From NCBI RefSeq assembly GCF_003573695.1, contig NC_039358.1, positions 157,904,920 to 157,968,919 of the forward strand: a DNA stretch of 64,000 bases, given 5' to 3'. The stretch is from Papaver somniferum. Taxonomy: Eukaryota; Streptophyta; Magnoliopsida; Ranunculales; Papaveraceae. Shown one piece after another: positions 10,290-21,895 of this stretch (within the stretch, counting starts at the first letter, position 1; every line of letters begins with the position of its first letter). Below the pieces are notes generated by a model. The model had not been told where the DNA came from. It was given only the letters and a program-made list of their open reading frames with translations, and did no database searches. The position numbers and the translations under genes were made by a program.

Positions 10290-11395
10290 GCTGCCGGGGA
10301 TCACTGTCGTTTGTGTCAAAGATAAATTACTTTCTTACTATTCAAAATATATTAAATAGCAAGGGCAAGAAATGATCGTTCCCACATAAAGGTCTTCGGA
10401 TTGTCGTTTGTTTCGATTTCTTATGGCAAACAAGGTGGATTTTCTGATTTTTATGTATCTAAAATAAAATAAACGCAAACAAGAAAGTAAACAAAGTAAG
10501 TATGAGAAATATCGGGTAAAGGTTTTATCTTAAATTGTAAACAAGTTTTTGAATGTATGAATATAATTCGTGTTTAATCTCGCTCTCATCAAAAGCCTAG
10601 AGTACCTTATTGCAAGAATACTTCGTAAATTTTCTAAGTTATCACACTTCCATGTAAAACGATGCAAGTATGAATACTACCTAGAGAATAACTCGACGCC
10701 TTGTACTAATCAAGTTCAATTCCCAAAGAGCATTACAAATTGTGAAATAGGCTAATCAATGCAATTGAAATACATTGCACAAACAATTCGAACAAATGTC
10801 AATTTCTATATATGATTACAAGAGTGTATCACTATAAACCGTAATCATATCATGCTACTAGTATTCAAGGTTATCGTTCGATGATAAACCCAAAATTAGC
10901 TATAGATATGGATGTAAGTTCAATCAATTCTAGACTTAACTAAACAAACATTCAACCATATTGCAATACGTCAATCATGCAACTATTATAAACCATAGAA
11001 AGTGAGCGATAATATGGAGAGAAAACTAATTCATCATATCAAAAAGCATGCTTGAAAATCCGACTACATCTTTAACCAATAACAATAAATTATCTACTTG
11101 TGTTAATGGAGTTCATCACAAAAAGAAAAGAAGAAATCATCATGTTATAAACCCTAGAACAAAAGTAGAAGAAGAGATATCCAATAGGTGAGAAGTCTTC
11201 CTTTCATATAATTTCACCTCCCAAAGTAGGTCATAACCTCCCTGCCAATAATCAGTGGCTCACAGCCCATGAGTGAAGCCCAGTTAGAACAAGTCTGAGT
11301 CCATCTGAATCGGATCGGGAATCACTGAGTCGACTCAGTGGAAACAAAATCCACCGGAGTCCAGTCTGTTTTTGATTGTTTTCCTAGCGAAATTC
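10290..11395 (-). other. Possible LTR end and leader of the minus-strand element
   Basis: The minus strand reads ATCCCCGGCAGCGGGTTG near 10285-10305. This is a degenerate form of the CCCCGGCAACGGCGCC words that border LTRs of many plant Ty3-type elements. Just before it (10330-10400, minus) lies GTGGGAACGATCATTTCTTGCCC, similar in type to the GTGGGAATGATCC stretch at 41755. The rest to 11395 is AT-rich with no gene. Confidence 0.35.
11323..11340. repeat. 18-bp perfect palindrome
   Basis: CACTGAGTCGACTCAGTG is perfectly self-complementary with no spacer. No partner or function is visible. It may be a relic of a transposon footprint or a dimer-binding site. Confidence 0.6.
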
Positions 11396-12402
11396 CGGCT
11401 CTTCCCTGCACAATTCAATCCAAACATTCATCTATTTACCCTGTCAGTCTTTTCCAGCCAGTATAACTTGAACTACAGCTGCAACCATTCTCTTGTTCTT
11501 GGCAGCAACATACACTCTCATACAAACTGCATCCAATAGCAGCTCCACCTGCAATTCCTCTTCACAGCACCATCACCTGTAATTCCAACACCATTGTATG
11601 CTCGACTGCATCAGTCTTCATTCCAAATCAAACTTCTTCAAATCCTTATTCAAGACTGCATCATTCCATCTCAGTTGCATCTCCAACTGCACTGAACTCT
11701 CAGCTGCAACACAACTTCTTCATTTCTTACTTGTTCTTCTCAAGCTTCTGTGTCGACGAACCCTGACAACAAAATACTGTCTATCAACTGCAATTCATCT
11801 TCACCAGCATTACCAACTCATTGAGACTTTATCTGCTGCAAAGTCACACAATCCAGTTCTCCTTGTCTTAGCTCAATTCTTTCCTTTCTCCATATAACAA
11901 CAACCACCACCAATGCCCTTTCTGATCAGAATCATCATAATATTGCAGCTACAACATGCCTGCCAAACCATCTCCTCTCTAGTCTCAGCTGCTTCCGGTG
12001 TAAAACCTCCAACCGATACGCAAACTTCAGTAGCCTCCTTCATTGAACCACAAACACACAAAGACTTCTCAAGCCATTCCCTCTGCCAACTGCACCAGTA
12101 CCTGCTTCTCAGTAACAGTTGCACTACCTACACTACCATCAACATCATCACAACATCTATGGGTCTCTATCCATGCCATAACCACCAACCATGTAAACCT
12201 CAATTTCTTCTTAATTTCACCATTAATTCTCAGTTTCTTTCATCACGAGAAGTACACAAATTCATATTTTCTTCCTTTGAATTATCCACTGCCAACAGTA
12301 TTTTCTTGACCACAACACCCATTTAATTGATTCATCAGTATGAAGCAATCATCATCACCAGATCGCTCAATTTCTTCACCACCATCTCTGCCAACCGCCA
12401 TC
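11396..12402. other. C-rich unclassified sequence
   Basis: It has the same base bias as 6204-6884 (dense CAGCTGCA, CATC and CAACC words). Open frames at 11598-11897 and 11913-12326 are Ser/Thr/Leu/His-rich and have no recognisable domain. I treat them as chance frames in biased DNA. It ends where a copia LTR begins, without its first 60 or so bases. Confidence 0.4.
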
Positions 12403-13009
12403 ATATTTTCGTGAATTAAAACTCAATTAAAGAGTCGCTTGATTATGTACTAGAGACAACTTCGTATAGGTTAGGCTAAAAATATTAGGATAATGAGACA
12501 TACAAGTATTACTCGAAGACTTGAAGAATGTGAAGAAGTAACAAGCTACATCGAAGACATCATCCTTCCTCTTAAGGTTAGTAATATTTTGACTTGAACT
12601 GTTTCATTCCCAACATATCTTTCAAGTCATACTATATTGAAAACATAACTGCGAAGCTATGAGTGATTGTACTCTAGTAGACATAGTGTTAAGGAATTAC
12701 AATACGAAGTATAACGCTTATCTTTTGAACTTCGTATATAAGACATCGACATAATCGTATGAATGCTATTGTGATTATGTGTATGGGTATGGGTGAAGAT
12801 TTCGTCCTAAGAAACAATGTTTACATTCGTTTAAAGGAAGTACATTCATAAACTTGTTTTGTGAATCGAAAGTGAAATCGCTAGGCTTATTGGTATTGTT
12901 ATTCATTGCATATCTTTGGATTACCAATATATGTGATTAATACAACCGATCATAATTTATTATGTATCTTGGTAAAACTATTCATAGTGCCTGACTTATA
13001 TATTGGTAT

Positions 13010-13310
13010 GACTTTTATTAGTGTAACCGATCCTAAGTAATCGCCTAAGATGGTATGATCGATATTTGTAATTGGTGTGACCGATCCTAGTAATTGGTGT
13101 AACCGATCCTAGTAATTGGTGTGATCGATCACAAAAGACGTGTAAACCCTTGTAATTGGTGTAACTGGTCCTGGTAATTGGTGTAACCGATCCTAATAAC
13201 TGGTGTGACCGATCACAAGTAATACCATGAGAATATGGTAAACGGTCCTGGTAATTGATGTAACCAACTTGGTAACTGATGTAACCGGTCCCAGTAACCA
13301 TATTAAGGTA
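13010..13310 (+). repeat. CCGATC short-repeat array in LTR
   Basis: About ten copies of a 22-26 bp unit of the type AATTGGTGTAACCGATCCTAG lie roughly 500-800 bp upstream of the TATA box, so in U3. The matching array in the 3' LTR is at about 19795-20090. In the related element 2 the unit differs (GGGGAACCGATCCTAGT). The periodic peptide frame read through it on the minus strand is a by-product. Confidence 0.75.
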
Positions 13311-13816
13311 GATCCGATCCTTGTGTTTGGTAGAACCATAAACCCATGATTAGTGTGTTGATTTTATCAATCACATAGTTCTTGGATATCAGATGAACCA
13401 GTTCTAAACTTGTTTGGAAGTGTGGTATAATCGGTTCCAATATTGTAAATATGAAAGAGGATTTATAAATAAATAAGATGTCGACATACTTTGAACATGT
13501 TCAGTAACTCTTATCTTTTATTGTTCAAAGATATTCCTTAATAACTCATGGAAATCCCGAACCGAACTAAGTTGAGAATCTTTTAATTAAGGTTATTAAT
13601 TTTATATGATTTTAATTACCATCAATTATAATGCATATCTCTGGAAAATAAAAATTGGTAATGTGCATTTACTAATTGGAGATTTTCTAGTAGGATTTCG
13701 GTTAATATTGGACAGAGCATTTCTAGGAATTATGAAAACTGAATTTGGAAATATATTGCATATTTTGAGAATATTTTCGGTTTTGGAAATTCCTTGGTGT
13801 CCAAACTTCCTTGGTC

Positions 13817-13824
13817 TATAAATA
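13817..13824 (+). promoter_or_regulatory. TATA box, 5' LTR of element 1
   Basis: TATAAATA occurs in the context CTTGGTCTATAAATACCCA. The same position is conserved in the other LTR copies (20587, 46784, 53284), which supports a core promoter. Confidence 0.6.
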
Positions 13825-15122
13825 CCCAAGTTTTCATTTCGAGCAAACTATCCTAAGAGCCAGCAAAACTACCTTTTGGTGTTGTTACTTGTGGAGCCGT
13901 CTATTCGGAGAGGAAAGTACCCTAATTAGGCGAAATCTCTTACGCCCGCTCGTTTAATGACTTCTTTGGGATCAAGAATCTCTATGAGTACCATTGGTGG
14001 GAAACTAGATAATTGCAGTATTATTAGTTTTCAATATGATTTGACTGACTAACGGTTGTTGAACTTTGATTGCACCTAGTTTGTTTATTCTTGAGAATCT
14101 TCTCTTTTGATATAAGATTCACTCAAACTAGATCGAAGTGTCGACAGGATCTTTAGAACTGTTTGTAGATCTAAAGACGTCTTGTACTAATCCATAGTTA
14201 ACTGACTCCGTTCTGTGCGTGATTGATCACAAGAGATTCAAGTTGTGGTGTGCAGGTATTTATTGAAGATTTAAGAAGATTTGAAGACGAAGAAGATTTC
14301 TGATTTGGGTTCATAATCTTTGGTGTGCATAAAACTTGATCGGCTAGGATCCAACTGTAATAGGTTTATCTTTAATAGATTTGATTGATTAGTTGCGTAG
14401 ATCGGCATCAGTATTTAGCATCTTGATAGATCTTATTATTGATTGCATAATCTAAAATCTGCTACTTTGGTAGTTGTTGGATAGATTGATCTAAACCCGA
14501 CAAAGGAGTTTATTGGATTAAACAGAAGAGCCTTTGTCTAACTTATATCACTGAAATTGAAAAGTGTTGTTACCGAACAAATTTGTTGTTCCTTTACTGT
14601 TTGGAATAAGAACCAAAGGAATTGTTCCAGTGTGTGCACTTATTGAATGTCGAAAGCGCATGGATACTGAAGAAACTAGGTGAACTATAGGTTTAGTTCC
14701 TTGGTCTCAAGTATACGAAGTTAGGTTGATTTTGTATAACGGCTTAATTCTGAGAGTATTCAATTCTGGACTAGGTCCCGGGGTTTTTCTGCATTTGCGG
14801 TGTCCTCATTAACAAAATCTTGTTGTGTGATTTACTTTTGTTTTCCGCAATTATAATTATTGTTATTATAATTTAAAGTAAATTACACAAATGTTAACTT
14901 CGTATTAGTTGATAGTGATCCCATAGAGTTTGGTTAAGTCTGAACCTATTATCAAGTAATCACACTTTGGTTGTTGTATTGTCTCGATCTCGTATCCGTA
15001 GACAACCTACCGATTCGTTGTATTTTCTCGACTCAGTCCATATACAATCACTTTCGGTAAAAGGACTTATAGGTGGAAAAGTTTAAGATTGTGGTATATT
15101 TGGGTACCCTCGTCTTTTCAAT

Positions 15123-15134
15123 TGGTATCAGAGC
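15123..15134 (+). other. Primer-binding site (initiator Met tRNA)
   Basis: TGGTATCAGAGC starts two bases after the LTR end and is the standard copia-type primer site. It is identical at 48121 and, inverted, at 59126-59137. Confidence 0.85.
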
Positions 15135-15190
15135 AGGCAAACACGAAAAGATCTAACAATCTGTGTTTGGTGCGATCCAACCTATAAGAA

Positions 15191-15756
15191 ATGAACTCGA
15201 GTTCACATGAATCGGTTTCAGTTAATGTACCGCCAAGATTTGACGGAAAAAACTATCTGTGGTGGAAATCTGTCATGAGAGCCTTTCTTCAATCCCGAGA
15301 TTTTAATATGTGGCTATTAATCGAGGACGGATATAAACGTCCGAAAGAGGAATATTCGGAAACTGAGTTCAAACGCTTAGCGTTCTATACCTATGAAGAA
15401 AGAGATCCTGCGAAGCAGAATTCTGATGGATTGAATGCCATAATATATGCAGTAAGCCATGATCTTCTACATCATGTTCTGTCATGTGAGACTTCTAAGA
15501 AGCATAAGATATTCTTGAGACTGTATTTGAAGGAAATGATTCTGAAAGGGAAGCAAGACTTCTTTCTCTTTCATATGAATGGGAATACCTTAAAATGGAT
15601 GATAACGATACCTTCGAGGAGTTTAACTCTAAACTTTCTGAGATTGTCAATGCCTCTTTCTCACTTGGAAATGCTATACCTGAAAAGAAAATAGTATGCA
15701 AGATTCTCAGATCGTTACCATCTAAATACGAGTATAAGAAACATGTCATAATATAA
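15191..15756 (+). pseudogene. gag N-terminal domain (UBN2 type), frameshifted
   Basis: The capsid-like part of a copia gag starts at ATG 15191. The first 110 residues are open and show the family signature: PPRFDGKNYLWWKSVMRAFL near residue 14, then an acidic IEDGY motif near residue 45. Near 15505-15520 the frame slips by one. The continuing frame reads DDNDTFEEFNSKLSEIV and LRSLPSKYEYKKHVII, the expected C-terminal half of the domain, and ends at a TAA near 15756. One frameshift and one stop therefore inactivate this copy. Element 2 lacks this N-terminal part. Confidence 0.8.
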
Positions 15757-16690
15757 GCCAATGATCTTTCGATGCTTTATCGAAGCTCTCTTGTAGGAAA
15801 GCTAAAGATCTTTGACAAAGAAACTCTGCTGAAGAGACGAAATGTTGGATATAATATCTCAGCTAATACAGATTAATCTTCGAAAGAAGTATGTATAAAC
15901 AGGACTGAGAAACGTTGTCAAGAGGATGAAATACTTGTTGATAAAGAGCTTAACTCAACAATTCTTCTCCTAACACAGCGGATTGAGGATGTTTTATTGA
16001 AAGATAACTCTAATCCTGACACACTATCTTTTTGTTATGAAAAAGGTAATGAAGAAATCCAATGTTTCAAATGTCGTAGATTCGGACAAATGCAAAGCAG
16101 TGTTCCAGCAGAAAAGCTCAGAAGTGCTATAAGGCGCACATTTATATTTTAGATAATATTCCGGAGGACAAACTCTGTGAAGGAACATTAAGCTATAATG
16201 TACTTCTTGCCAATTCTAATAGTGATGAATCTTCTGAGCCTAATCAACTCCTAAAGAACTGTTTAGAAAAACTTGAGTTAGGAATTAAAGAAAATCAAAA
16301 GTTAAGTCTAGAACTTGAAAAGCTTTTGGAACCCCTATCAGATAAACCTCATGCGGTAAAATCTGAGCAAGAAAAATTGGTTAAAAAACCAAAAGAGTCA
16401 GAATCTAATTTTTCTGATAATGTGCAAAGTTCTTTATGTGGAGGAAACAACCACACTGCATTCTTCCATAAAAATATCCATCAAAATAAATTTATCAAGG
16501 CTCTTCGCAAGGACATAAAGATTTTGAAGAGTGATGAGTTTATTAGATCTCAAAAGGAAGATGCAAACTCTTGTAATAACAAGGGAAAGAAAGAACACAA
16601 AGAAACACAACCTATCTTGTTTATAAGTCATCCTAAGAATGTCTTTGACAACTGTGGTGAGAATAATCTTCACCTCGACACACACTGATT
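15757..16690 (+). pseudogene. gag C-terminal region with broken CCHC knuckle
   Basis: The frame read from about 16021 contains CFKCRRFGQMQSSVP (from 16063). This has the CX2C pair of a zinc knuckle, but Gln and Val replace the expected His and last Cys. Further on, 16326-16688 encodes a Lys/Glu/Asn-rich, probably disordered segment ending LHLDTH. Several stops interrupt the region. It corresponds to 49155-49874 of element 2, and both are followed by a similar TTGTGTT-GAATTATGCAT-type sequence. Confidence 0.6.
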
Positions 16691-16968
16691 GTGTTGAATT
16701 ATGCATCCTCACTTGTTGCCCAAATTTCTGATTGTGAGGAAGCATAAATCTGGGCATGATGCACATATTTGTACCTTAGGTAAAAATAATCTTAATCGAT
16801 ATTTTTTACTTTTGGGAAAAATATATTCGGTTTCCATAAGCCAAATTATCCCTTGATTTTCTCCCATCATATATATATTCTTCTTGTCCGAAAGAAGATT
16901 ATCTTGCTTCAATGGAGAATTCGGTAAAATAAGGGTCATCTCTTGATGATTTAACACTTTTTTCTTCG

Positions 16969-17307
16969 GTTATAAAGGAAACCCATGATGCCTCTCAACG
17001 CAATCTCCTAGATTCGATAAGGAAACAAATTCTCACTATTAGGAGTTGTATTAAACATCATGAGCAAATGTTAAAGGATCTGAAATAAGTACTAGCTGAT
17101 ATTTATCTTCAACTGCGTGAGATGAACAAATTATCCCTTGGAAAAGGAAGAGCTCGAAAGAATTTGAATCCAGTTTTTGAAAGCGATCTTTACAAGACTT
17201 GCGATTAGAAATATGAAGTGGTTGCGAACAAGTCCCTGGAGACATACTTCAAGAGTTTGAACACCGAAGAAACTTCAGTGAACAACAAGAGCACCATTAG
17301 AGATTAA
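16969..17307 (+). pseudogene. Small coiled-coil ORF remnant after gag
   Basis: The frame starting VIKETHDASQRN runs for 112 codons to TAA at 17305 with two internal stops (near 17087 and 17206). It is Lys/Glu/Leu-rich with heptad-like spacing (ILTIRSCIKHHEQMLKDLK). Its place after gag matches the accessory coiled-coil ORF of element 4 (57451-56993, minus). It may be the counterpart of the extra 3' gene of some copia lineages, but sequence similarity to env-like proteins cannot be shown here. Confidence 0.4.
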
Positions 17308-19101
17308 GTTACATGCTGTAATACTTAATCCAAACAAAATAGACATCAGTTTTTGATTTCTTTCAATTATTGTGTAAGGTTTATTGATGAATAAAACTAT
17401 CTATTTATGAATAAAATTATTACTTTATAATTTTTCTTGTGATAGTTTTTCGATTACATAGCTTGTGCTTAAATGCTTTATATTATTGCTATGTGTATGG
17501 GATGTTTGATTTCGGTTTTCATAACCTTAATATTCGATCTCATATGTTAACTCGTATGGTTTGTGTGGCTTTTTGATTTTGCGGGATTAAGTTCTAGCCC
17601 ATGTTGGTAGGCTTTATCAAAGGATCATAAGGTTTTCCGATTGAAACTCAATGTGAAAAAGTCACAATATATTGAATTCTTGTTTAACATAAAATCATAT
17701 GTGTTTCGGGTTTTCAACTTTTGTTATTTGCATTTGTTAAAACCATTTCAACCTTTCTATGGTAAAGGTTGTTGTTGTTGTTGTTCTTTTGTTCTTGCGA
17801 GAGGATGACAACACAATGGGGGAGACTTCTAACTTGAATTTGCGCTTAATGATATATCTTTGTGGGGAGAAGAGGATCCGGAATTTTAGGTAACGAATTT
17901 GTTAGTTAATCGTTTTCCTATTTAAGAAAAGCATGATTTTATTGCATATATTTTGCTTTTGCTTAACAAAATTCGGTACAATTGATGTTTATTCCATTAT
18001 GTGTGTATGTATGGATGGATGTGTGATTAAATTGTTTCCGGTTAAGAAAAACTGGTTTGATATCTTTCTTTATTGTTTGGTATCAATTGTTTTAGACTTA
18101 ACGAATTTCGGTGCAATTGCGGTGCTTTAATGTCTATGTTCATTTCAATTGCTTCCGGTTAAGAAAATTAATTGTGCAAGTCAATTTACTTGGTTTGTAT
18201 GTATTGTTTATGGCTTAAAAAAATACGAGATCATTTGTTTAGTTCAATTTGATCCTGGATAAGAGAAACTAAGTTAATTCTGATCTTAGATAGACTTATC
18301 AAAGTAAAGGATCCGGTCATTCAAGTCTAATCGAATGCCTTGACAATAAATATTAGTTAACTAACCTAGTATTTGTCTTGTCTAAAGTGAAAGGTCTAAG
18401 TTATTGTCTGAATAATTAGTGCCTGATAAGAAAAATAAAGTTAATTCTGATCTTTATTTTGGTCTTATCGAAACAAGCGATTGTACTTGTGCAATCGGTT
18501 TAGCAAGGGAACTAAGTTTCCTTAGTCAATTTGTTAAACTATTAGGGAAAATTGCTCCGGGAAATTGTTTCCTTGATAACATATTAAAACCAAATTAATT
18601 GTAGTTTCGGTTTTGATATTGGTTATCTAAAGTGGTATGTAAAACCTTCGTGCTTAACTCTTATAGGTTGTACAACTCTTTTAGATTGTAAGAACCTTTC
18701 GGTTTTTGATATTTGCTCGTACCTTTGTCATTTTGTGACAAAAAGGGGGAGAAATATATGGAGCAAACAAAGTGATTTGTAATCACTTAGGAAAGGACAA
18801 TTGTGCTTAAACGTTATATCTAACGAAAAAGTAAAGCATTGACTAAGAGGGATAAAAAAATCATATGATGATTGTAGTTATTTGGACTACAAAGGGAAAT
18901 AACAAAGATGTGCGGATTGAAAATCTACTCATCGCACCTTTAGAGGGAGTATTAGCTTTGTTATTTAAATGTCTTCAACGGCATTTATGGATTGAATATA
19001 TGCAGGGTATTGTGTCGTTGAAACTTGGAATCAAGCGTATGTATAATGAATTTTTGTAATTTGTTTATCCATATGATTGTAAGAGTTTTGTCACTAAAAT
19101 T
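17308..19101 (+). other. Conserved non-coding 3' internal region of element 1
   Basis: No gene. The region carries repeated purine-rich motifs: GGGGGAGACTTC (17818), AAAAAGGGGGAGAAATATATGG (18740) and AGAGGGAG-like words. It also carries repeated TTCCGGTTAAGAAAA and TTCGGT(A/G)CAATTG words (17960-18250). The same order of motifs is seen at 49900-51896 and, inverted, at 62050-62850. Conservation of non-coding DNA between copies suggests either recent spread or selection on cis signals. Confidence 0.6.
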
Positions 19102-19116
19102 GACAAAGGGGGGGAT
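19102..19116 (+). other. Polypurine tract of element 1
   Basis: GACAAAGGGGGGGAT directly precedes the 3' LTR start TGCTAGAGC. The matching tract in element 2 is GACAAAGGGGGAGAT (51899). Confidence 0.75.
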
Positions 19117-21895
19117 TGCTAGAGCAAAGCTCGGTTGAATACACCAAGCATTGGTATGTCAAGTTTGATTGTCATATTTTAGTGAATCAAAACTCAACTA
19201 AAGAGTCGCTCGATTACGTACTAGAGACAACTTCGTATAGGTTAGTCTAGAAAGATTACGATAATGAGACATACAAGGATTACTCGAAGACTTGAAGAAT
19301 GTGAAGAATTAACAAGCTACATCAACGACATCATCCTTCCTCTTGAGGTTAGTAATATTTTGACTTGAACTTTTTCATTCCAAACGTATCTTTCGAATCG
19401 TGTTATATTGAAAACATAACTGCGAAGCTGTGAATGATTATACTCTAGTAGACACAGTGTTAATGAATTACAATACGAAGTATAACGCTTATCTTTTGAA
19501 CTTCGTATATAAGACATCGACATAATCGTATGAATGCTACTGTGATTATGTTTATGGGTATGGGTGAAGATTTCGTCTTAGGAAACAATGTTTACATTCG
19601 TTTAAAGGAAGTACATTCATAAACTTGTTTTGTGAATCCAAAGTGAAATCGCTAGACTTATTGGTATTGTTATTCATTGCATATCTTTGGATTACCAATA
19701 TGTGTGATTAGTACAACCGATCATAATTTATTATGTATCTTGGTAAAACTATTCACAGTGCCTGACTTATGTATTGGTATGACTTTTATTAGTGTAACCA
19801 AACCTAAGTAATCACCTAAGATGGTATGATCGATATTTGTAATTGGTGTGACCGATCCTAGTAATTTGTGTAACCGATCCTAGTAATTGGTGTGACCGAT
19901 CACAAAAGATGTGTAATTGATCCTTGTAATTGGTGTAACCGGTCCTGGTAATTGGTGTAACCGGTCCTGGTAACTGGTGTGACTGATCACAAGTAATACC
20001 ATGAGAATATGATAGCCGGTCCTGGTAATTGATGTAACCAATTTGGTAACTGATATAACCGGTCCCAGTAACCATATTAAGGTAGAACCGATCCTTGTGT
20101 TTGGTAGAACCGTAAACCCATGATTAGTGTGTTGATTTGATCAATCACATAGTTCTTGGAAATCAGATGAACCAGTTCTAAACTTGTTTGGAAGTGTGGT
20201 ATAATCGGTTCCAAGATTATAAATGTGAAAGAGGATTTACAAAGAAATAAGATGTCGACATACTTTGAACATGTTCAGTAACTCTTATCTTTTATTGTTT
20301 AAAGATATTCCTTAATAACTCAAGGAGATCCCGGACCGAAATAAGTTGAGAATCTTTTAATTGAGGTTGTTAATTTTATATGCTTTCAATTACCAGCAAT
20401 GAAAATGCATATCTCTGGAAAATAAAAATTGGTAATGTGCATTTACTAATTAGAGATTTTCTAGTAGGATTTCAATTAATATTGGACAGAGGATTTTTAG
20501 GATTATGAAACCGAATTTGGAAATATATTGCATATCTTGAGAATATTTTCGGTTTTGGAAATTCCTTGGTGTCCAAACTTTCTTGGTATATAAATACCCA
20601 AGTTCGCATTTCAAGCAAATTATCCTAAGAGCCAGAAAAACTACCTTGTTGTGTTGTTACTGGTGGAGCCGTTTATTCAGAGAGAAAAGTAACCTAGTTA
20701 GGCGAAATCTCTTACGACCGCTTGTTTAAAGAATTCTTTGGGATCAAGAAGCTCTACGAGTACCGTTGGTGGGAAACTAGATAATTGCAGTATTATTAGT
20801 TTTCGATTTGATTTGATTGACTAACAGTTGTTGAACTTTGATTGCACCTAGTTTGTTTATTCTTGAGAATCTTCTCTTCTGATATAAGATTCACTCAAAC
20901 TAGATCGAAGTGTCGAAGGGATCTTTAGAACTGTTTATAGATCTAAAGACGTCTTCTGTTAATCCATTGTTAACTGACTCCGTTCTGTGCATGATTGATC
21001 ATAAGAGATTCAAGTTGTGGTGTGCAGGTGTTTATTGAAGATTTGAAGACGAAGAAGATTTCTGATTTGGGTTCATAATCTTTAGTGTGCACAAAACTTG
21101 ATCGGATGGGATCCAACTGTAATCGGTTTATCTTTGATAGATTTGATTGATTAGTTGCGTAGATCGGCATCAGTATTTAGCATCTTGATAGATCCTATTA
21201 TTGATTGCATAATCTAAACTCTGCTACTTTGGTATTTGTTGGATAGATTGATCTAAACCTGACAAAGGGGTTTATTGGATTAAACAGAAGAGCCTTTATC
21301 TAACTCATATCACTGAGATTGAAAAGAGTTGTTACCGAACAGATTTATTGTTCCTTTACTGTTTGGAATACGAACCAAAGGAATTGTTCCAGTGCGTGCA
21401 CTTATTGAATTTCGGAAGAGCAGGGATACTGAAGAAACTAGGTGAACTATAGGTTTAGTTGTTTGGTCTCAACTATACGAAGTTAGGTTGATTTTGTATA
21501 GCGGCTTAATTCTAAGAGTATTCAATTCTGGACTAAGTCCTGGGGTTTTTCTGCATTTGCGATTTCCTTGTTAACAAATCTTGCTGTGTCATTTAGTTTT
21601 ATTTTCTGCAATTATAATTGTTGTTATTATAATTTAAAGTAAATTACACAAACGTTAACTCTGTATTACTTGATAGTGATCCTATAGAGTTTGGTTAAGT
21701 CCGAACCTATTATCAAGTAGTCACACTTTGATTGTTGTATTGTATCGATCTCGTATCCATAGACAATCACACAAAGTGTGATTACCGATTCTTTATATTG
21801 TCTCGACTCAGTCCATAGACAATCACTTTCAGTAAGAGGACTTATAGGTGGAAAAGTTTAAGATGGTGGTATATTTGGGTACCCTCGTCTTTTCA
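19117..21895 (+). mobile_element. 3' LTR of element 1 (2,779 bp)
   Basis: It starts TGCTAGAGCAAAGCTCGG right after the purine tract and ends CCTCGTCTTTTCA. It contains the CCGATC array (about 19795-20090) and a TATA box (TATATAAATA, 20587-20596). Differences from the 5' LTR are scattered at several per hundred bases by eye, so the insertion is not recent. Confidence 0.85.
20587..20596 (+). promoter_or_regulatory. TATA box, 3' LTR of element 1
   Basis: TATATAAATA lies at the position equivalent to 13817. If active it could drive read-out transcription to the right into 21896 onward. Confidence 0.5.

Larger units (their letters stand above)
12403..15120 (+). mobile_element. 5' LTR of element 1 (5'-truncated)
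   Basis: It is aligned by eye to 19180-21895. It begins inside the repeat at CATATTTTCGTGAATTAAAACTC and lacks the TGCTAGAGCAAAGCTCGG start seen at 19117. It ends TCGTCTTTTCA at 15120, two bases before the primer-binding site. It holds a short-repeat array (13010-13310) and a TATA box (13817). Confidence 0.85.
12403..21895 (+). mobile_element. Copia-type gag-only element 1 (about 9.5 kb)
   Basis: Two LTRs of about 2.75 kb in direct orientation enclose a 4.0 kb internal region with a PBS at 15123, a gag region at 15191 to about 16690, a small coiled-coil ORF at 16969-17307, and 1.8 kb of non-coding DNA up to a purine tract at 19102-19116. No protease, integrase or reverse transcriptase is visible. 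The same layout recurs in the element at 45351-54584, so the lack of pol is probably inherited. The first 60 or so bases of the 5' LTR are missing, so no TSD can be read. A TR-GAG-type non-autonomous element, possibly Sirevirus-related because of the purine-rich GGGGGAGA motifs in the 3' non-coding part. Confidence 0.8.

Noticed and set aside
11913..12326. 137-codon frame in C-rich DNA
   Set aside because: The Ser/Thr/His-rich composition follows base bias; there is no domain, and overlapping frames are open on the other strand as well.
12996..13301. Minus-strand frame of 101 codons with a repeated peptide (and its twin at 19812-20075)
   Set aside because: It is the translation of the CCGATC short-repeat array in the LTR; the periodicity comes from the DNA repeat.
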